From assembly GCA_018127085.1 (NCBI GenBank), contig CM030723.1, forward strand, positions 439,685 to 503,684: a stretch of 64,000 nt of DNA, read 5' to 3'. Below, piece by piece: positions 10,627 through 22,559 of this stretch. A program made the translations under genes and the position numbers. The stretch comes from Pneumocystis sp. 'macacae' (taxonomy: Eukaryota; Ascomycota; Pneumocystomycetes; Pneumocystales; Pneumocystaceae). Each line of letters starts with the position of its first letter. The stretch's first letter is position 1. The notes under the pieces were generated by a model. It worked only from the letters and a program-made list of their open reading frames with translations, was not told the origin of the DNA and did no database searches.

Positions 10627-12495
10627 ACTCTTTAAATAAAGCAAAATAATAAGAAAATAATAGTCAACTCTTAAATTTTAAGCTTTTTCTGATTTTATCA
10701 AATTAATATGATTTTTTAATAAAGCTTTATTGACCCGCAATTTTTTAATAAAAAATGCTAACTTCTACATGCTTTTTAGCTCAATATTAAGTTTTTCATA
10801 TCAAAATTTGCCTGTTTATTAACAATTTATCAAGTTTTTTCTGATCTTTTAAGTTAAAAATTAAAAGTATGATTTCGAAACGTTAATTTGCGCTATTGGA
10901 CGAAGATAGGTGACAGTTTTTTGAGAAAGAAAATAAATGTATTTTTTGTTTTATATCCTTAAAAGATACTTTTTTTCTTAAATAGAACATTAAAAATACT
11001 TTGTTGTTAAAGCTAAGTGTTGTGATTTACATAGAAAAAAAATGTATAAAAATAATTTCGTTAAAAAACATATTTTATAGGAAAGGATAAGATTTTTAAC
11101 ATGCATTTGAATTTTAGTTATTATTTAATTTTTTATATTAGGATTTTTCTCGAGTATTTTTTTGGAATGAAATTGATAATAAATAATTTAATCATAATTA
11201 ATAACATTATGAGAAATCAAATAAAAAAAGGGATTAGTGAATGAATATATCTTTTTAATGTGTAAGGGTCATGTACATATATATTAGAATAATTATTAAT
11301 AACTTTTTTAATAATATTTCTATATGAGAAAAAATAAGAGATACGATTTAAATAAATATTTTCAAGGTGAAAATTAACTATTTAATTTGAAGTATAATGT
11401 TTTTAGAGATTTATTCAGGTCTTTAATATGTATAGAAATTTATTTTATGAAATATTGCCATTAAAATTTTAATTAAAACCTATTTTTAAACGTTTTAAGA
11501 ATCTGAAAACTTAAAAAGGAGAAAATATGTTCTTAAATATTTGGAAAATTTGATTTTAATTTTATAAGATATTTTTTTATATCAATAGATATAAAACACA
11601 AAGCTATAAATGCATTCTATTTTATTGTATTTATTTTAAATGATAAAAGTTTTTTGATAATTAATTTTCATTTTAAAATAGGAATATTTTTGAAAATGTT
11701 TTCATAAAAAATTATTTTTTTGTTTTTATTTATGTGATTATTTAAAATTGTTTATGAAAATATGATACTATACGGAATATTAGTGAAATTGTATTATTAT
11801 TTATTTATTTTTTTTGAATTTTCTTTAAAATTAATTTTAAAAAAAACAATTTGGTTATAATGTAGAAATAAATCTTTTTAGCGCATTTTTAGATAATTTT
11901 GGTAAGTGTCGACAATATTGAATGTTAAAAACTACTCAATAATCTGTAATATGAAATAAAAATTGTTATTTATGAATTAAGAAAAAAAGTAAAGTTTAAG
12001 TAATGCATATAAATAGTAATTTATAATAATAGAATTTCTGAAAAAATTCATAAATTGTTGTTTTGAATTAATATATATTTGAAAATTAAAAAGTTTTAAA
12101 TACTATTTCATTAAAAAATATTGGATTTTATTTGTTAGATTTAATTTACTATAAAAAGAGTTTTACATGATAAAATATTTATTTGATTGTTTAAAATAAT
12201 TTTGATATTTTGAAAAAATGAATAAGATTCTAATTATTCTAAGAATATATAAGACAAATAAAATAATGAGTTTTCAATAAATAGATTTGTCTTTTAAAGT
12301 AATTTTTCTAATGACAGTCTATAAAGGTAGTATAAAAATAAATTATTTTAAACGTGTAAAATTTTTATAAATTAAAAACTGATAAATATAATTCATACTA
12401 AATATCTTTTAGATAATATTTTTCTTTTAACTATTTTTGGTTGTAAATAGTTGTTTTTAGTTATTTTTTAAAAAATTTAAGTTTTGTTTTTTTTA
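10627..12495. other. AT-rich gene-free stretch of 1.87 kb
   Basis: The longest gap in the window. It has no open frame of note on either strand and extreme AT content: line 12001-12060 has only about 10 G+C in 60. No tRNA-like fold, tandem array or transposon end was seen. It could be long 3'/5' flanks, a decayed gene or an unrecognised non-coding element. Confidence 0.55.
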
Positions 12496-13505
12496 CTAAA
12501 AAATCCATTTAATCAAGTAACACAAAGTAGCTCCGATGAAAGCACTTGATAAACATAAAAAAGAGAGTGTTATTGGTGTAATATGTTCCCTAAGAAACAT
12601 ATTGTTAATATTATGATAAAATGAATGCATCTGTTTCTCAAATTCTTCATTTGCCAGAGATGAAAGATTATTAGAAACTTCTGGCTCTTTTGGTACATGA
12701 AATATCAGTTTATCCGGACTGAAATTAGCTTGGTATTTCCCAAAAATACTATGTATATGTTGTTCTAAGTCATAAATTAATCTACGTCGTTTCCGTGGTT
12801 CCAATCCAAGTTGAATCACTAAGAATAATACAATATTTAGTCCTATAAGACTCCATGTTCCCCATGTACTTGCATGTCGAATTTTATCGCTCCATATTTG
12901 CTCTTCGTGATATCGAGTAAGCATAAAATGCAATAGCTGGACCTGCAGCTCGTCTAGTTTTTCTTCGCATTCAACTAAATGTATGTAAGCATTTTGTTCT
13001 TCTTGTTCATTAGCATGATCATTGTGATACAAAGAAGTAAATTTTTCAAGATCCGTAGGCGTCCAAAGATGCTTTCGTTGAAGAAGTTCATTCACTTCTT
13101 GCTGTAGTTTTAAACGTTGTTGAACTGCTAATGCATGTCTGCGCTTTGCTTCTTTTGTCTCAATTCTTGTTTCTTTTAGACGAATTTCTAGTCATAGCGT
13201 CTCAATCTATCATACTTTGAAATAAAATGCCTTTTACCTTGTTCATAGATCTGATTTTTCAATTGCTCAATTTTTGTATATCCAGTTAGCCAATTTAATT
13301 TTTCTTTTGCAGAAGCCGGTCCCATAAGAACCCAATAAATGCAGTTTTTCATACATTTTGAAATTAATAATGTACTTTTTTTCTTTAAAATACTTTTTAA
13401 TAAAATTGGACCATTGATAAACGGTTTAAAAGATGTTGAATAAATATTTTTTAGAGGAAAAAACATTTTGGAGCTCCCTAAAACAAGAAGCCAATGGTAT
13501 TTCAT
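12496..13505 (-). CDS. SHE9: Mitochondrial inner-membrane protein She9/Mdm33-like
   Basis: A protein of 319 residues matching the She9/Mdm33 family, which shapes mitochondria from the inner membrane. Exons 13505-13238 and 13187-12496 with one 50-base intron. The N-terminus is basic and hydroxylated like a presequence. A long coiled coil follows (LKETRIETKEAKRRH...LKLQQEVNELLQRK) with the family block LWTPTDLEKFTSLYHNDH. Two membrane segments are visible: WGTWSLIGLNIVLFLVIQLG, followed by EPRKRRRL, and a C-terminal one ending LCYLIKWIF. This coil-TM-coil-TM layout is the family pattern. Downstream on the same strand lies the AT-rich gap; upstream, 159 bases away, is the Rieske gene. Confidence 0.87.
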
Positions 13506-13664
13506 AGGAAAGAAAGCAAAATAGTGAATATTTATTATATTTTTTTTTTAAAAGAAAATCTTTTATAACGTTCTGTAGAATAAAGCGTATTTTAAAAACA
13601 GTATAAAATGAATGAAAATGAATAAAAAAAGTAATTATAGTTGATAAATAAGTTAATGTGATAA

Positions 13665-14536
13665 TTAACCGATAACAAGCTTATCATCGCTTAAAAAATC
13701 GTACTCTGGGACTTCAAGATTCTAAAAACTATAAGATAAATTTTCAAAAAAAGAATTTACCAGAGGAGCAGGGCCTTTTCGTATACGACCTGAAATATCA
13801 TAATGAGATCCATGGCATGGACAAAACCATCCACGGTAGTCGCCTGCTTCACCAATAGGAACACAACCTAAATGAGTACAAACACCTGAGAAATTAATTA
13901 TATTTAACAGTAAAAATTAAAGCAAACCAATCATGACAAGCCACTCTGGTCTTTTAGTACGATCATCATCCGACTGTGGATCTCTAAGAGACGATATATT
14001 AACAGAACGTGCTTCATTAATTTCATCTTGTGTACGATGTCGAATAAAAACCTAATTTTATAAATTCTTAATGTATAAATTGAAAAAACAAACAGGTTTC
14101 CCTCTCCATCTAGTACATATTAATAGAAATTATATGCATAAATTTCCCATTTACTTAATAATAAGATTTTTTCCCTCTGGAAGATTTGAAAGATCTACTT
14201 CAATTTTTGCCATAGCAAGAACGTCTGCTGATGCTGACATATTTGATAAAAAATCTGTAACTGTTGCCTGTGCTCCTGCTGCTGCTATCATACCAAATGT
14301 ACCAACCATAAAATATGAAAATGCTCTATTTATTGTTAAAGAAGAGTCTGATCTAATGTAAAAAGATCATTAATTGTTGCATGTTAAATAATGCTCAAAA
14401 CATACTTATAATTTGAAAAATCAGGAATTTTAGTAGTTGAAGAGTAGTTTTGAGACAAAATAAAAGCTTTTAACGCATTTTTCCTCAAAATATGTCTTGA
14501 CTGAAACGCAATTATACCGACTCGTATTTGTAACAT
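13665..14536 (-). CDS. RIP1: Rieske iron-sulfur protein of the bc1 complex
   Basis: Complex III subunit of 216 residues that carries electrons from ubiquinol to cytochrome c1. Six exons: 14536-14406, 14352-14155, 14109-14094, 14051-13928, 13885-13761, 13721-13665. The [2Fe-2S] ligand boxes CTHLGC and CPCHGSH are intact, with [14 protein letters not shown] near the end and a single membrane segment ([18 protein letters not shown]). The N-terminus [19 protein letters not shown] looks like a presequence. The third exon is a 16-base micro-exon: without it WRGKP is lost from IIKWRGKPVFIRHRT, which matches the family exactly. The BQT4-like gene starts 286 bases away on the other strand. Confidence 0.96.
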
Positions 14537-14822
14537 TTTTTAACGTTTTTCTCTGTTTCTTGACTTTTTAAGATATAATCACGTGATTATTATATTTTGA
14601 TATTTTAAGGGAGAAAAAAATATTACTTTGATTTTATTTGAAATTCTATTTTTTATTAAATAAAAGAATATTTTCCTATGTTTTATTGTATTTTTCTTGC
14701 TTTTTCAAAAGGCTTATATTAAATTTCTGTTGATAATCGCATTGTTCAACGATCGAAGACATTTAAAATATGCAAAATTGAAAGATATCTCTTGGAATAT
14801 TGAATATTTTCGTGTACAATAA

Positions 14823-15896
14823 ATGAGAAATCTTCCAGAAAAGAATCCTTTACTTGGAAAACCAAAAAGTTTGTTTTTTGTTTTTTTTGGACGAAAATTG
14901 AGCTAATATATAAATATCAGAGTCGGTACTTTTGAAACAATGCAAAACATATAATATCCGGTTTGAAAATAATGTCTATATTGACTTTATAACGCTTCCT
15001 GTTCCTGTTCCTTCTAAGGACAATCCTCTTTATCTTGTACGCATGAAACATAAACAGGATTATATTTGTGCAACAGCAATGTAAACTATCTTAATATATT
15101 TTTAACTTCTGGTTTTGATTTATTCATTTGTAGGTTCCGTGCAGCTTTTCCATCCGCTACTGAATCAGATGAGCGTTTAGAATTTGACCATTATATTATA
15201 AAGCATATTCCTAGTGCTACTTCTAATGAATATACTTCAGGTATATGGATTATGTTTGAAGATGGTATTTTTTATTATTTTTCCGTGCATTTTATGTTTA
15301 TCTAAAACTTAAAGCGCTTTCTCTTGCAGAAGATTATGGAATTCGGCCTTGGATTAGAGCATTGATTAATGCTTCTATTGAACACTCCTCTGAAGATACT
15401 GTTTCTCCATCTAAGGAAGTGACTGCAGCTACATTCAAGAAACATATACAGTCTAGTACTGAGTTTAAGTCTAAAAATTCTATTTCTACTATCTCTCGGA
15501 ATGATACTAATGTATTTTCTGAAACTCTTACTCAAAATTCTCATGTTAAACGACATGGTTCTCCTAAAAAAACGCCTTCCAAGCCCTTTAAAGATGAGAG
15601 TTTAGATCTTGCGCCACGTTCTCTTAAAAACACAATACCACCTATTTCTTCTATTTCTGATTTAAGTAAGTCTCGGTCTTCTAAAAAGCGGCCTTTAGAA
15701 CTTTGTGGTTCTGATGATTTTATACCAATTAAGCGTGCAAAAATCGAAAAACTTGAGGCAGAAGTTGTTATTGAGCGTCGAAGAGTCAAAGCGCTTTTTG
15801 CACTTGCTATTAGTCTTGGTGTAAGGTATTTTATTATATATATACTTCTTAAGAGTTTCTAATTTCCATAGCGTGACTCTTCCTTATATTTTATAG
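14823..15896 (+). CDS. BQT4: Bqt4-like inner nuclear membrane protein (KilA-N/APSES-like)
   Basis: Fission-yeast Bqt4 sits in the inner nuclear membrane and anchors telomeres. Five exons (14823-14868, 14921-15080, 15134-15264, 15315-15825, 15872-15896) encode 290 residues. The N-terminal DNA-binding-like domain shows MRNLPEKNPLLGKPKK, ATAMFRAAFPSATESDER, GIWI and ALSLAEDYGIRPWIRALI, the KilA-N pattern I recall for Bqt4. A polar S/K-rich linker follows, then the C-terminal membrane anchor ALFALAISLGVSVTLPYIL. Two splice sites were chosen by that pattern: the acceptor at 15314 restores ALSLAEDYG, and the donor at 15826 restores the hydrophobic tail. A Mbp1/APSES transcription factor is less likely because ankyrin repeats are missing and there is a C-terminal anchor. 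The SUN-domain gene lies 2.1 kb downstream. Confidence 0.8.
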
Positions 15897-16311
15897 CTTG
15901 TACAATTAAAAATTACAATCTTCATACATTTTTTTTATTATAGCATTATCTTTCACCTCAATCCTTTTTTTCTTGAGTTTAATTTCCGTTGAGCGATATG
16001 TTTAAGATGGTATCAATAATGTCATACAAATGGATTTTAGAGTATTTTAAATAAGTTTTATGGATATTAATTGTATTATTTACCTTCTTCTATTTTGTTA
16101 AAGATTCAATTAGTTCTTATGAAAGGTATATTTCTATATTTGAAAAAGTACTTTTAGATGATTAAAAATGATATATTAATCTGTCAATCCTCTGAATAAC
16201 ATACGATTTATCCTATGTTATCTTGAAAGAAAATATTTGTATGATTATTATTATATTTTTTTTCTAAAATATACATATATTTTAATGACTAATAGGGTTT
16301 TGTATAATAGG
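15897..16311. other. Intergenic region BQT4-like to SEN34
   Basis: AT-rich; 3' flank of the BQT4-like gene and promoter of SEN34. No gene or repeat seen. Confidence 0.6.
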
Positions 16312-17231
16312 ATGTTAGAGATTTCATCGAAATCAATACAAACAGATTCTATTGCTATTTATCTTGTTGCATCTCATTATTTCATTTATGATCATAAAAG
16401 TTATTATTTATAGAATTGTTTCTGTTATTTGACATGTTTCAGTTGCGATTAAACTGAGACTTCAATATCGTATATGTGGGTCTTTTATTGGGACATTGCC
16501 TCAAGCACCTCAGCAAAACGTTTTTCTTGGCCTTCCTTTAGAATTGATGCAGGAAGAGGTTGCATGGCTCGTTGATCAAGGTTTATTTTTTCAATTAGTA
16601 TATTATATTTTAATTGAATTTAGGTTATGCATATATTGTAGATGATAAACATCGTCATCAACTTTATATTGAAAATGTTAGTCTTGAAGATATACTTTCT
16701 GTTAAAGAAAAAAGAATAGCAGAAACTATACGTCAAAATATGGAATATGAACAACAAAATGCGCAGAAAAGAAATCTTGTAAATTTTTTAAAAAATGAGG
16801 CTCCTTTGAAATCAAGTTTTGACCTTTCTATTCAGGAAAATAATGATATAGGTTATGATTTGCCGAGAAATATCATTGTTCCAACTAAATCCATAAAGTC
16901 ATTATATATAATTCCGGCCGAATTGTCCCCTGAGGTATACGTGGATTCATCTAGATATTCTATTTGGAAATATTTTCATGATAAAGGCTATTATATGACA
17001 CCGGGTTTGAAATTCGGTTCTCATTATCTTGCTTATCCGGGAGATCCCTTGAGATATCATTCCCACTTTCTAGTGAATGTGATGGAATGGGAAGAAGAAT
17101 TTTCTATGATGAATATAATAGGTGGTGGAAGGCTTGGGACAAATGTTAAGAAAGCATGGGCTGTTGGAGCAAACAATCCTGATACTAATACTATTCGTGT
17201 ATTTACTATTGAATGGACAGGATTTGGATAA
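16312..17231 (+). CDS. SEN34: tRNA-splicing endonuclease catalytic subunit Sen34
   Basis: One of two nucleolytic subunits of the tetrameric tRNA-splicing endonuclease; Sen34 cuts the 3' splice site. Exons 16312-16399, 16443-16580 and 16624-17231 encode 277 residues. The N-terminal fold reads YLVASHYFIYDH, YRICGSFIGTLPQAPQQNVFLGLPLELM and VAWLVDQGYAYIVDD. The nuclease core has KGYYMTPGLKFGSHYLAYPGDPLRYHSHFL (Tyr and the His of YHSHF as catalytic candidates) and a downstream Lys in NVKKAWAVG. The first exon ends at 16399, set by phase so that DHKIAIKLRLQYRICG reads through. A substrate, the intron-containing tRNA-Ile(UAU), lies in the same window, though not nearby. Confidence 0.93.
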
Positions 17232-18016
17232 TATTGGGAAAAAAAACTTATGATACTTTCTTTTTACTGTTTTATTATATAAATTATGGTTTCAGGAAAA
17301 AATATTGAATATCTTTAAATGTAATTAGTAGGTTATGGAATTTAACTTAAGAAATATTGAATAATTATTTTATAGAATCTTTTTAAAGATAGCGTTTTTT
17401 AAAAATGATTCTATAAATATATAAATGGACAAATCTAAATACAACTATAATTATCTTTCTCTATTTTATTTATTTCAAAATAACATTTCTTTTCATGTAT
17501 ATATTTTTTTATTTTTAAAAAGATAAATGTTAATCATTTCTATTAAGATAAACAACCAATTTATCAAAATGTTTGTAAAAATAGTTTTTTAAAACGTAGA
17601 AGTTTGAAAAAAGCAGTAAATCTAGTGAAAAAGTTAATAAAATAGCCTCTGAAGTATTGGTTCTGTTTATTTTATATTATCTTTTATTTTTATAGATAAG
17701 CTTGAATTTCGAGATTGATACAGCCCCGTTTCATTTCAAGAAAAAGTTGAATTATTAAAAAAATATGGGTGATTTATTTTAAAAAATTAAGAACATAGAT
17801 TTTTTTATCTTAAATATTTTGTAAGTTAAAAATATACGCTTTTTGTAAAAAAAATTGAAATTAATATAATAATAAAATTAATAGTTATCACATTTTTGAG
17901 GGATAATTATCTCGTTTTATTTAAGGTTTTTATCAACGTGTCATTACACTTGAATTATTGAAACAGAATAATATTTGAACTTTTCTTTTTTTAAGAAAAT
18001 ATTCTTTTTTTAAAGA
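17232..18016. other. Intergenic region SEN34 to SUN gene
   Basis: Very AT-rich, 785 bases. No convincing exon, RNA gene or repeat was found. It includes the 3' flank of SEN34 and the promoter of the SUN gene. Confidence 0.55.
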
Positions 18017-20891
18017 ATGTTTACTCAGGTCAATAGATACAAGTTTGTGTTTAAAATTTTCTGAATTCTCTTAAAGACTCCAGTTGGAGGAAGAAGACTC
18101 CGAAATCAACGCCAATTGTCTAAGGTTGTTAGTGGAGATCGACCAGCTGCACCTCTTCCATCGTCGGGGGCTTCGCCATCATTTTCATATGGCTCTCCCT
18201 CTATTGATCTTCCTGACATTCCGACTCTTCATGATACAACAGTTAGTCTTGCATCTGCTCTTAGCACAGCACAAAGAAATGCGCAGAAAAAAGATTATAT
18301 AAATCCGAATCTTAATACTCATTTGAAACAGCCTAAATTTTTAAAAGAATATACAAATAAGCATCTATTTTCTTCGGGTCCTAATGATATGGAGTATAAA
18401 AAAAGGTTTTTAATGTTTTACTAGAATTTTTTAGATTTAATTGTTTAGGTCTCAAACAATTATAAAAGAATCTAAAGAAAATTCAGATAGTGTTTTAAAT
18501 AATGAGCATTTTCAGGGAAATTTGCCGAATTTTAATAACTCTGGTGATTATTTTGAAGGTTTTTGTTTTCATTGTTTCAAAATATATTTAGTTTTAAATA
18601 GAAAATTTTCAATCTCAAGATATTAAACGAGATAATAAAATAACTCGTTATTATTTAAGGGAAAGTAATAGTATTGATGGAAATTCACGTATATCATTGA
18701 ATTATGATCCAACTAATAATTCAATGAATCCAGAAAATCTTGAATCTCAATCATATGAAGAAGAAGAACTTTTATATACTCAATTAAATGAGAATGATTT
18801 TAAAGATTTTTTCGATGAAATTGATTATGAATACAGTATTTCAGATGATGAAAACAATCCAAATAATCAAGAATATCTTGAGGATAGTGATTATGAAAAA
18901 AGTTTAGAAAAAATACTAAATTTTTTGCATTTTTGCTGGTTTATGATTATATCACTTTCTAAACAGTTTCTTTTTTATTGTTTTAACTCTTTCTTTTGGC
19001 CAGTTAAGAGTATTATTGAGATATTTTCAGTTATATCTAATTCGGTTTTGAAAATTATCATCCCGAAAGCATACATTATATTTATTATTTTTTCTATAAT
19101 ATTACTTATGATTATTCCAGGTTTCTTAGAAAAGAATTTTGTAGATTCGAAATGGTTCAATATATCTTATTTTCGACCAAAATATAATTTTTCATTTCCT
19201 CAAAATACAGATGAATTAATGCAGCATTTAATGCTTTTAGAAAAGACGATTAAAAATTATGAGTCTATGGCACAGGATATTTTAAAAGATAAAAAAAATA
19301 TATTTAAAGCAATAAAAGAAATAGATGTTAAAAGATCAGAAAATTTTGAAATAACAAAGTCTATAAAAAAGGAGCTTGATGCATTTAGAAATTCTTTTGA
19401 GAAGATTAAAAAAGAAGTATCTGATATAAAGTTGCAAGATAATAAAAGGGATTCAAAAATCAATAATACTTTCGATTCTTTGTCTTTGTTGCAGAGAAAT
19501 ATTTCAAAATATGAAAATTGGTTTATTAATCACGAAGAATCATTAAAGTCTTTTGATGAAGAAGTAATTAATGTTAAAAGATATGTCGATCGTATTTATC
19601 AAAAATTTACTAACTCGCAGATAATTTTTAAAAATGATTTAAACGATAAATATATTACAGAAAAAATTATTAATATTCTTGAATATTATCTTCCATCACA
19701 ACTTGTTGTAAAAATAAACCCTAAAACAGGAAAAATTGATATTAATCCAGAATTTTGGATTCTTCTTCGAGAAATTTTTCCTGATCGTGTAGAAATAAAT
19801 AGTACTTTAAAAGCTTCTTTTTCGAAAAATTCTAAAAATGTTGGCACTTTGTCTTTTATGTCATGGTCTAATTTTCTTAAAACTAATGAGGAAAATATAA
19901 AAACATTTATTAAATCTCAAACCGACGAAGATTTAAAAAAAAATCAAGAAAATGGTTTAGTTATATCTAAAACATACTTCGTTAATACTCTTAGACAAAG
20001 TCTAAAAAAGATTCAGGATGACTTAGACAAAGATCTTACAACAATGAGAGTTCAAATAAATGATCAATTCAAGAAGTTGGATTATACTTGTAAAAATAAA
20101 ATACAACTTACTCATTCAGACCACTTAAAGAGTGCTAAAAGCATTCGTGATAAAGAAGTTGAGACTTTGATTGAAACTGCTTTGCATAAATATTCATCTG
20201 ATATCCTGGCTCGACCTGATTTTGCTCTTTACTCGTCTGGTGCAAGAATTAATCCATTTCTTACATCCTCTACATATCTACAAAGGCCTACTAAATTCAT
20301 TCCAAATCTTTTATCAAAAATATTTTGGGATATTGGCTGTACATGGGGTTATCCACCTGCAATGGCGATTCACCATGAAAATAATGTAGGGATGTGTTGG
20401 GCATTTCCTGGGTCTATTGGGCAAATTTCTATTCGTTTAAGTGAAGCCATTCTTTTAACGGATGTGACTATTGAACATGTTGATTCCAAAATTGCTCATG
20501 ATGTTTCTACAGCTCCTCGAGATGTTGAGCTTTGGGTTCAAGTAGATGATCTTCGTATGAGGGAAAAAATGATTCAACAAAGTCTTTTGTCTATTAAACA
20601 ATCTGAAAATAATACTCCTCCTTCAAAATCTTATGTGTTAGCTGCAACTATGACTTATAATATTTTTTCATTATATCCAATTCAAACATTTCCTATTCCA
20701 GTCAGTATAAGACAATTAAGTATTCCTATAGAAAACGTTATTTTCAGAATTATTAGTAATTGGGGGAATAGCAAATTTACATGGTATTTTTTTTTTTTAT
20801 TTTTCATATTAACTTATTTCAAAAAAGCCTATATCGTGTTCGTGTTCATGGTACAAGTCTTTCGTATCAAGAAGTACATTCCAGTTATTAA
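18017..20891 (+). CDS. SAD1: SUN-domain nuclear-envelope protein (Sad1-like), long form
   Basis: SUN proteins span the inner nuclear membrane and pair with KASH proteins to link chromatin or the spindle pole body to the cytoskeleton. Exons 18017-18028, 18077-18405, 18449-18558, 18602-20783 and 20828-20891 encode 898 residues. The first exon is only 12 bases (MFTQ) and leads into TPVGGRRLRNQRQL. An acidic nucleoplasmic region of about 300 residues precedes a membrane segment near residue 305 (YIIFIIFSIILLMIIPGFL). A long lumenal coiled coil with many K/E/I/L follows, then a C-terminal SUN domain from about residue 686: DFALYSSGARI, WDIGCTWGYPPAMAI, GMCWAFPGSIGQISIRLSE, VTIEHV, SNWGNSKFTCLYRVRVHG. 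It is much longer than Sad1 of fission yeast (514 residues as I recall), the extra length being N-terminal and coiled coil. Confidence 0.93.
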
Positions 20892-21249
20892 GAAAAATGT
20901 ATTACATAATACTGAGTTACGAATTTTTTATTTTAAAGTTTTTTGGATTTCAATTTATGTAAAATATCTTGAATTCGATTTTTTACAAAAAAAAAAGAAA
21001 CTAAAGAATTAGAAACATAAATTTTCTCGTGTTCCTCTTTTTATTCTATCATCTTTTGTTTTGTAGTTTATTTATATTTTTCAGATATTGTTTTTTCTAG
21101 TCACGTGTTATTATCTAGCTTTTGTAATTCTTTAGAGTTAGCATTATCTCTATTAATGTTCTATAATTTTATAAAATAGTTTTGAATTTGTTTAGCGCTT
21201 TAATTGGAGATAAAACGTTTTGTTTTTGGAAATTAGCATTTATATTTTT
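20892..21249. other. Intergenic region SUN gene to IPMK
   Basis: AT-rich flank between two plus-strand genes. Nothing recognised. Confidence 0.6.
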
Positions 21250-22246
21250 ATGTCAGAGTCTTTTATACCATATGTAAATCAGGTTATATTTTTTTCTTTT
21301 TATGTTGAATTTTGATTAACTACTGAAGATTGCAGGTCATGCTGGAGTTTTGTCTGATGTTTCTGGAGAAGTTATTTGTAAGCCATGTACAGCAGCAGAA
21401 ATTGATTTCTATATCTCTTCATCTAATTATCCTGTTTTTCAGCGATGGATGCCAACATATATTGGTAATTTGATGCTTAATCCTCCTACAGCATGTTCAG
21501 CAGAATCTAGCGAGTCTCCAAATACAGCTGGGCATAAAGAATCTGGAAAATTGGGTTCTGGGTCTGAAGGTGTTGATGCAATTGTTCTTGAAAACTTATG
21601 TTATCCTTTTGTTCGACCAAGTATGATTGATATTAAACTGGGTAAACGGTTATGGGATAATGATGCGTCTCTTGAGAAACGTGAAAGACTTGAATGGGTT
21701 TCAAAGCACACAACAAGTGGGTCTCTTGGGTTTCGTATTTCGGCAATGCAGTTATGGTGTGCACGTGATGGAATTTATCAAACATACTCAAAGGAATGGG
21801 GAAAATCATTAACACTAACAACAGTAGGGACAGGCTTGAGGACATTTCTTTCTGCGACTGAAACAGTTGCACAAAAGAGTCGTGTTGTGTCTGAATGGAT
21901 TGATAGTCTTTCACAAATCCAAAATGTTTTGCGTGATGTGGAAGTTCGTTTATATTCTTCTAGCTTATTTTTTGTTTATGAAAGTGATCCAGTTACTCTT
22001 GCACAAATGATGGATAAAGATAATATTGGATATTGCAGTCAAAATTCTAGTCATGAAACTAATGACACTACTAGCGATAATAATGATCATGTTGATAATG
22101 ATCCATTTAGAATTTCTGTTTGTCGGCTCATTGATTTTGCACATGCGCATTGGGTTTTTGGCCAGGGCCCAGATGAAAATGTTTTACATGGTATTACTTC
22201 ACTTAAAGCAATTTTGAAGGAAATTTTAACTGAATATTGTTCATAA
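21250..22246 (+). CDS. ARG82: Inositol polyphosphate multikinase (Arg82/IPMK family)
   Basis: Phosphorylates soluble inositol phosphates (IP3 to IP5), feeding phosphate and chromatin signalling. Exons 21250-21282 and 21329-22246 encode 316 residues. The start exon MSESFIPYVNQ joins to IAGHAGVLSD; the acceptor at 21328 is the only one that keeps phase. Family motifs: the inositol-binding PSMIDIKLG (PxxxDxKxG), the SLLF.YE-like SSSLFFVYESD, and RLIDFAHAHWV, carrying the DFAH metal/nucleotide motif. SGSLGFRISAMQLW also fits. An insertion rich in S, N and D (about residues 245-270) separates the last two motifs, as in other fungal members. Substrate range within the IPK superfamily (IPMK versus IP6 kinase) cannot be settled by eye; size and motif spacing favour IPMK. 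Confidence 0.9.
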
Positions 22247-22559
22247 AAATATGTTATTGTTGAAGAAATTATGAATTGATATTTGCACTTGGAGTCAATG
22301 CCGAAATGTTGCATTTATAGTTTTATTATGGAATACTGGATTTTGTTTTGGATTTATTTTGATTTAGGATTTTTTTTAAATTTATCTTGAATCTTTATTA
22401 AATATTGAATTTTTCTATCTTATAATCTTCCAGGGCTTGTTATAATTATTATTTGAGAATAATATTAATGACAAAAATATATGGTGTGGTTCTTTTAATG
22501 GTTTATATAATATTTATTTAGAAATAATATCAATTTTTAATTACCTTTTATTCAGTAAT
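22247..22559. other. Convergent intergenic gap IPMK and TYW4
   Basis: AT-rich shared 3' flank. No gene recognised. Confidence 0.6.
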
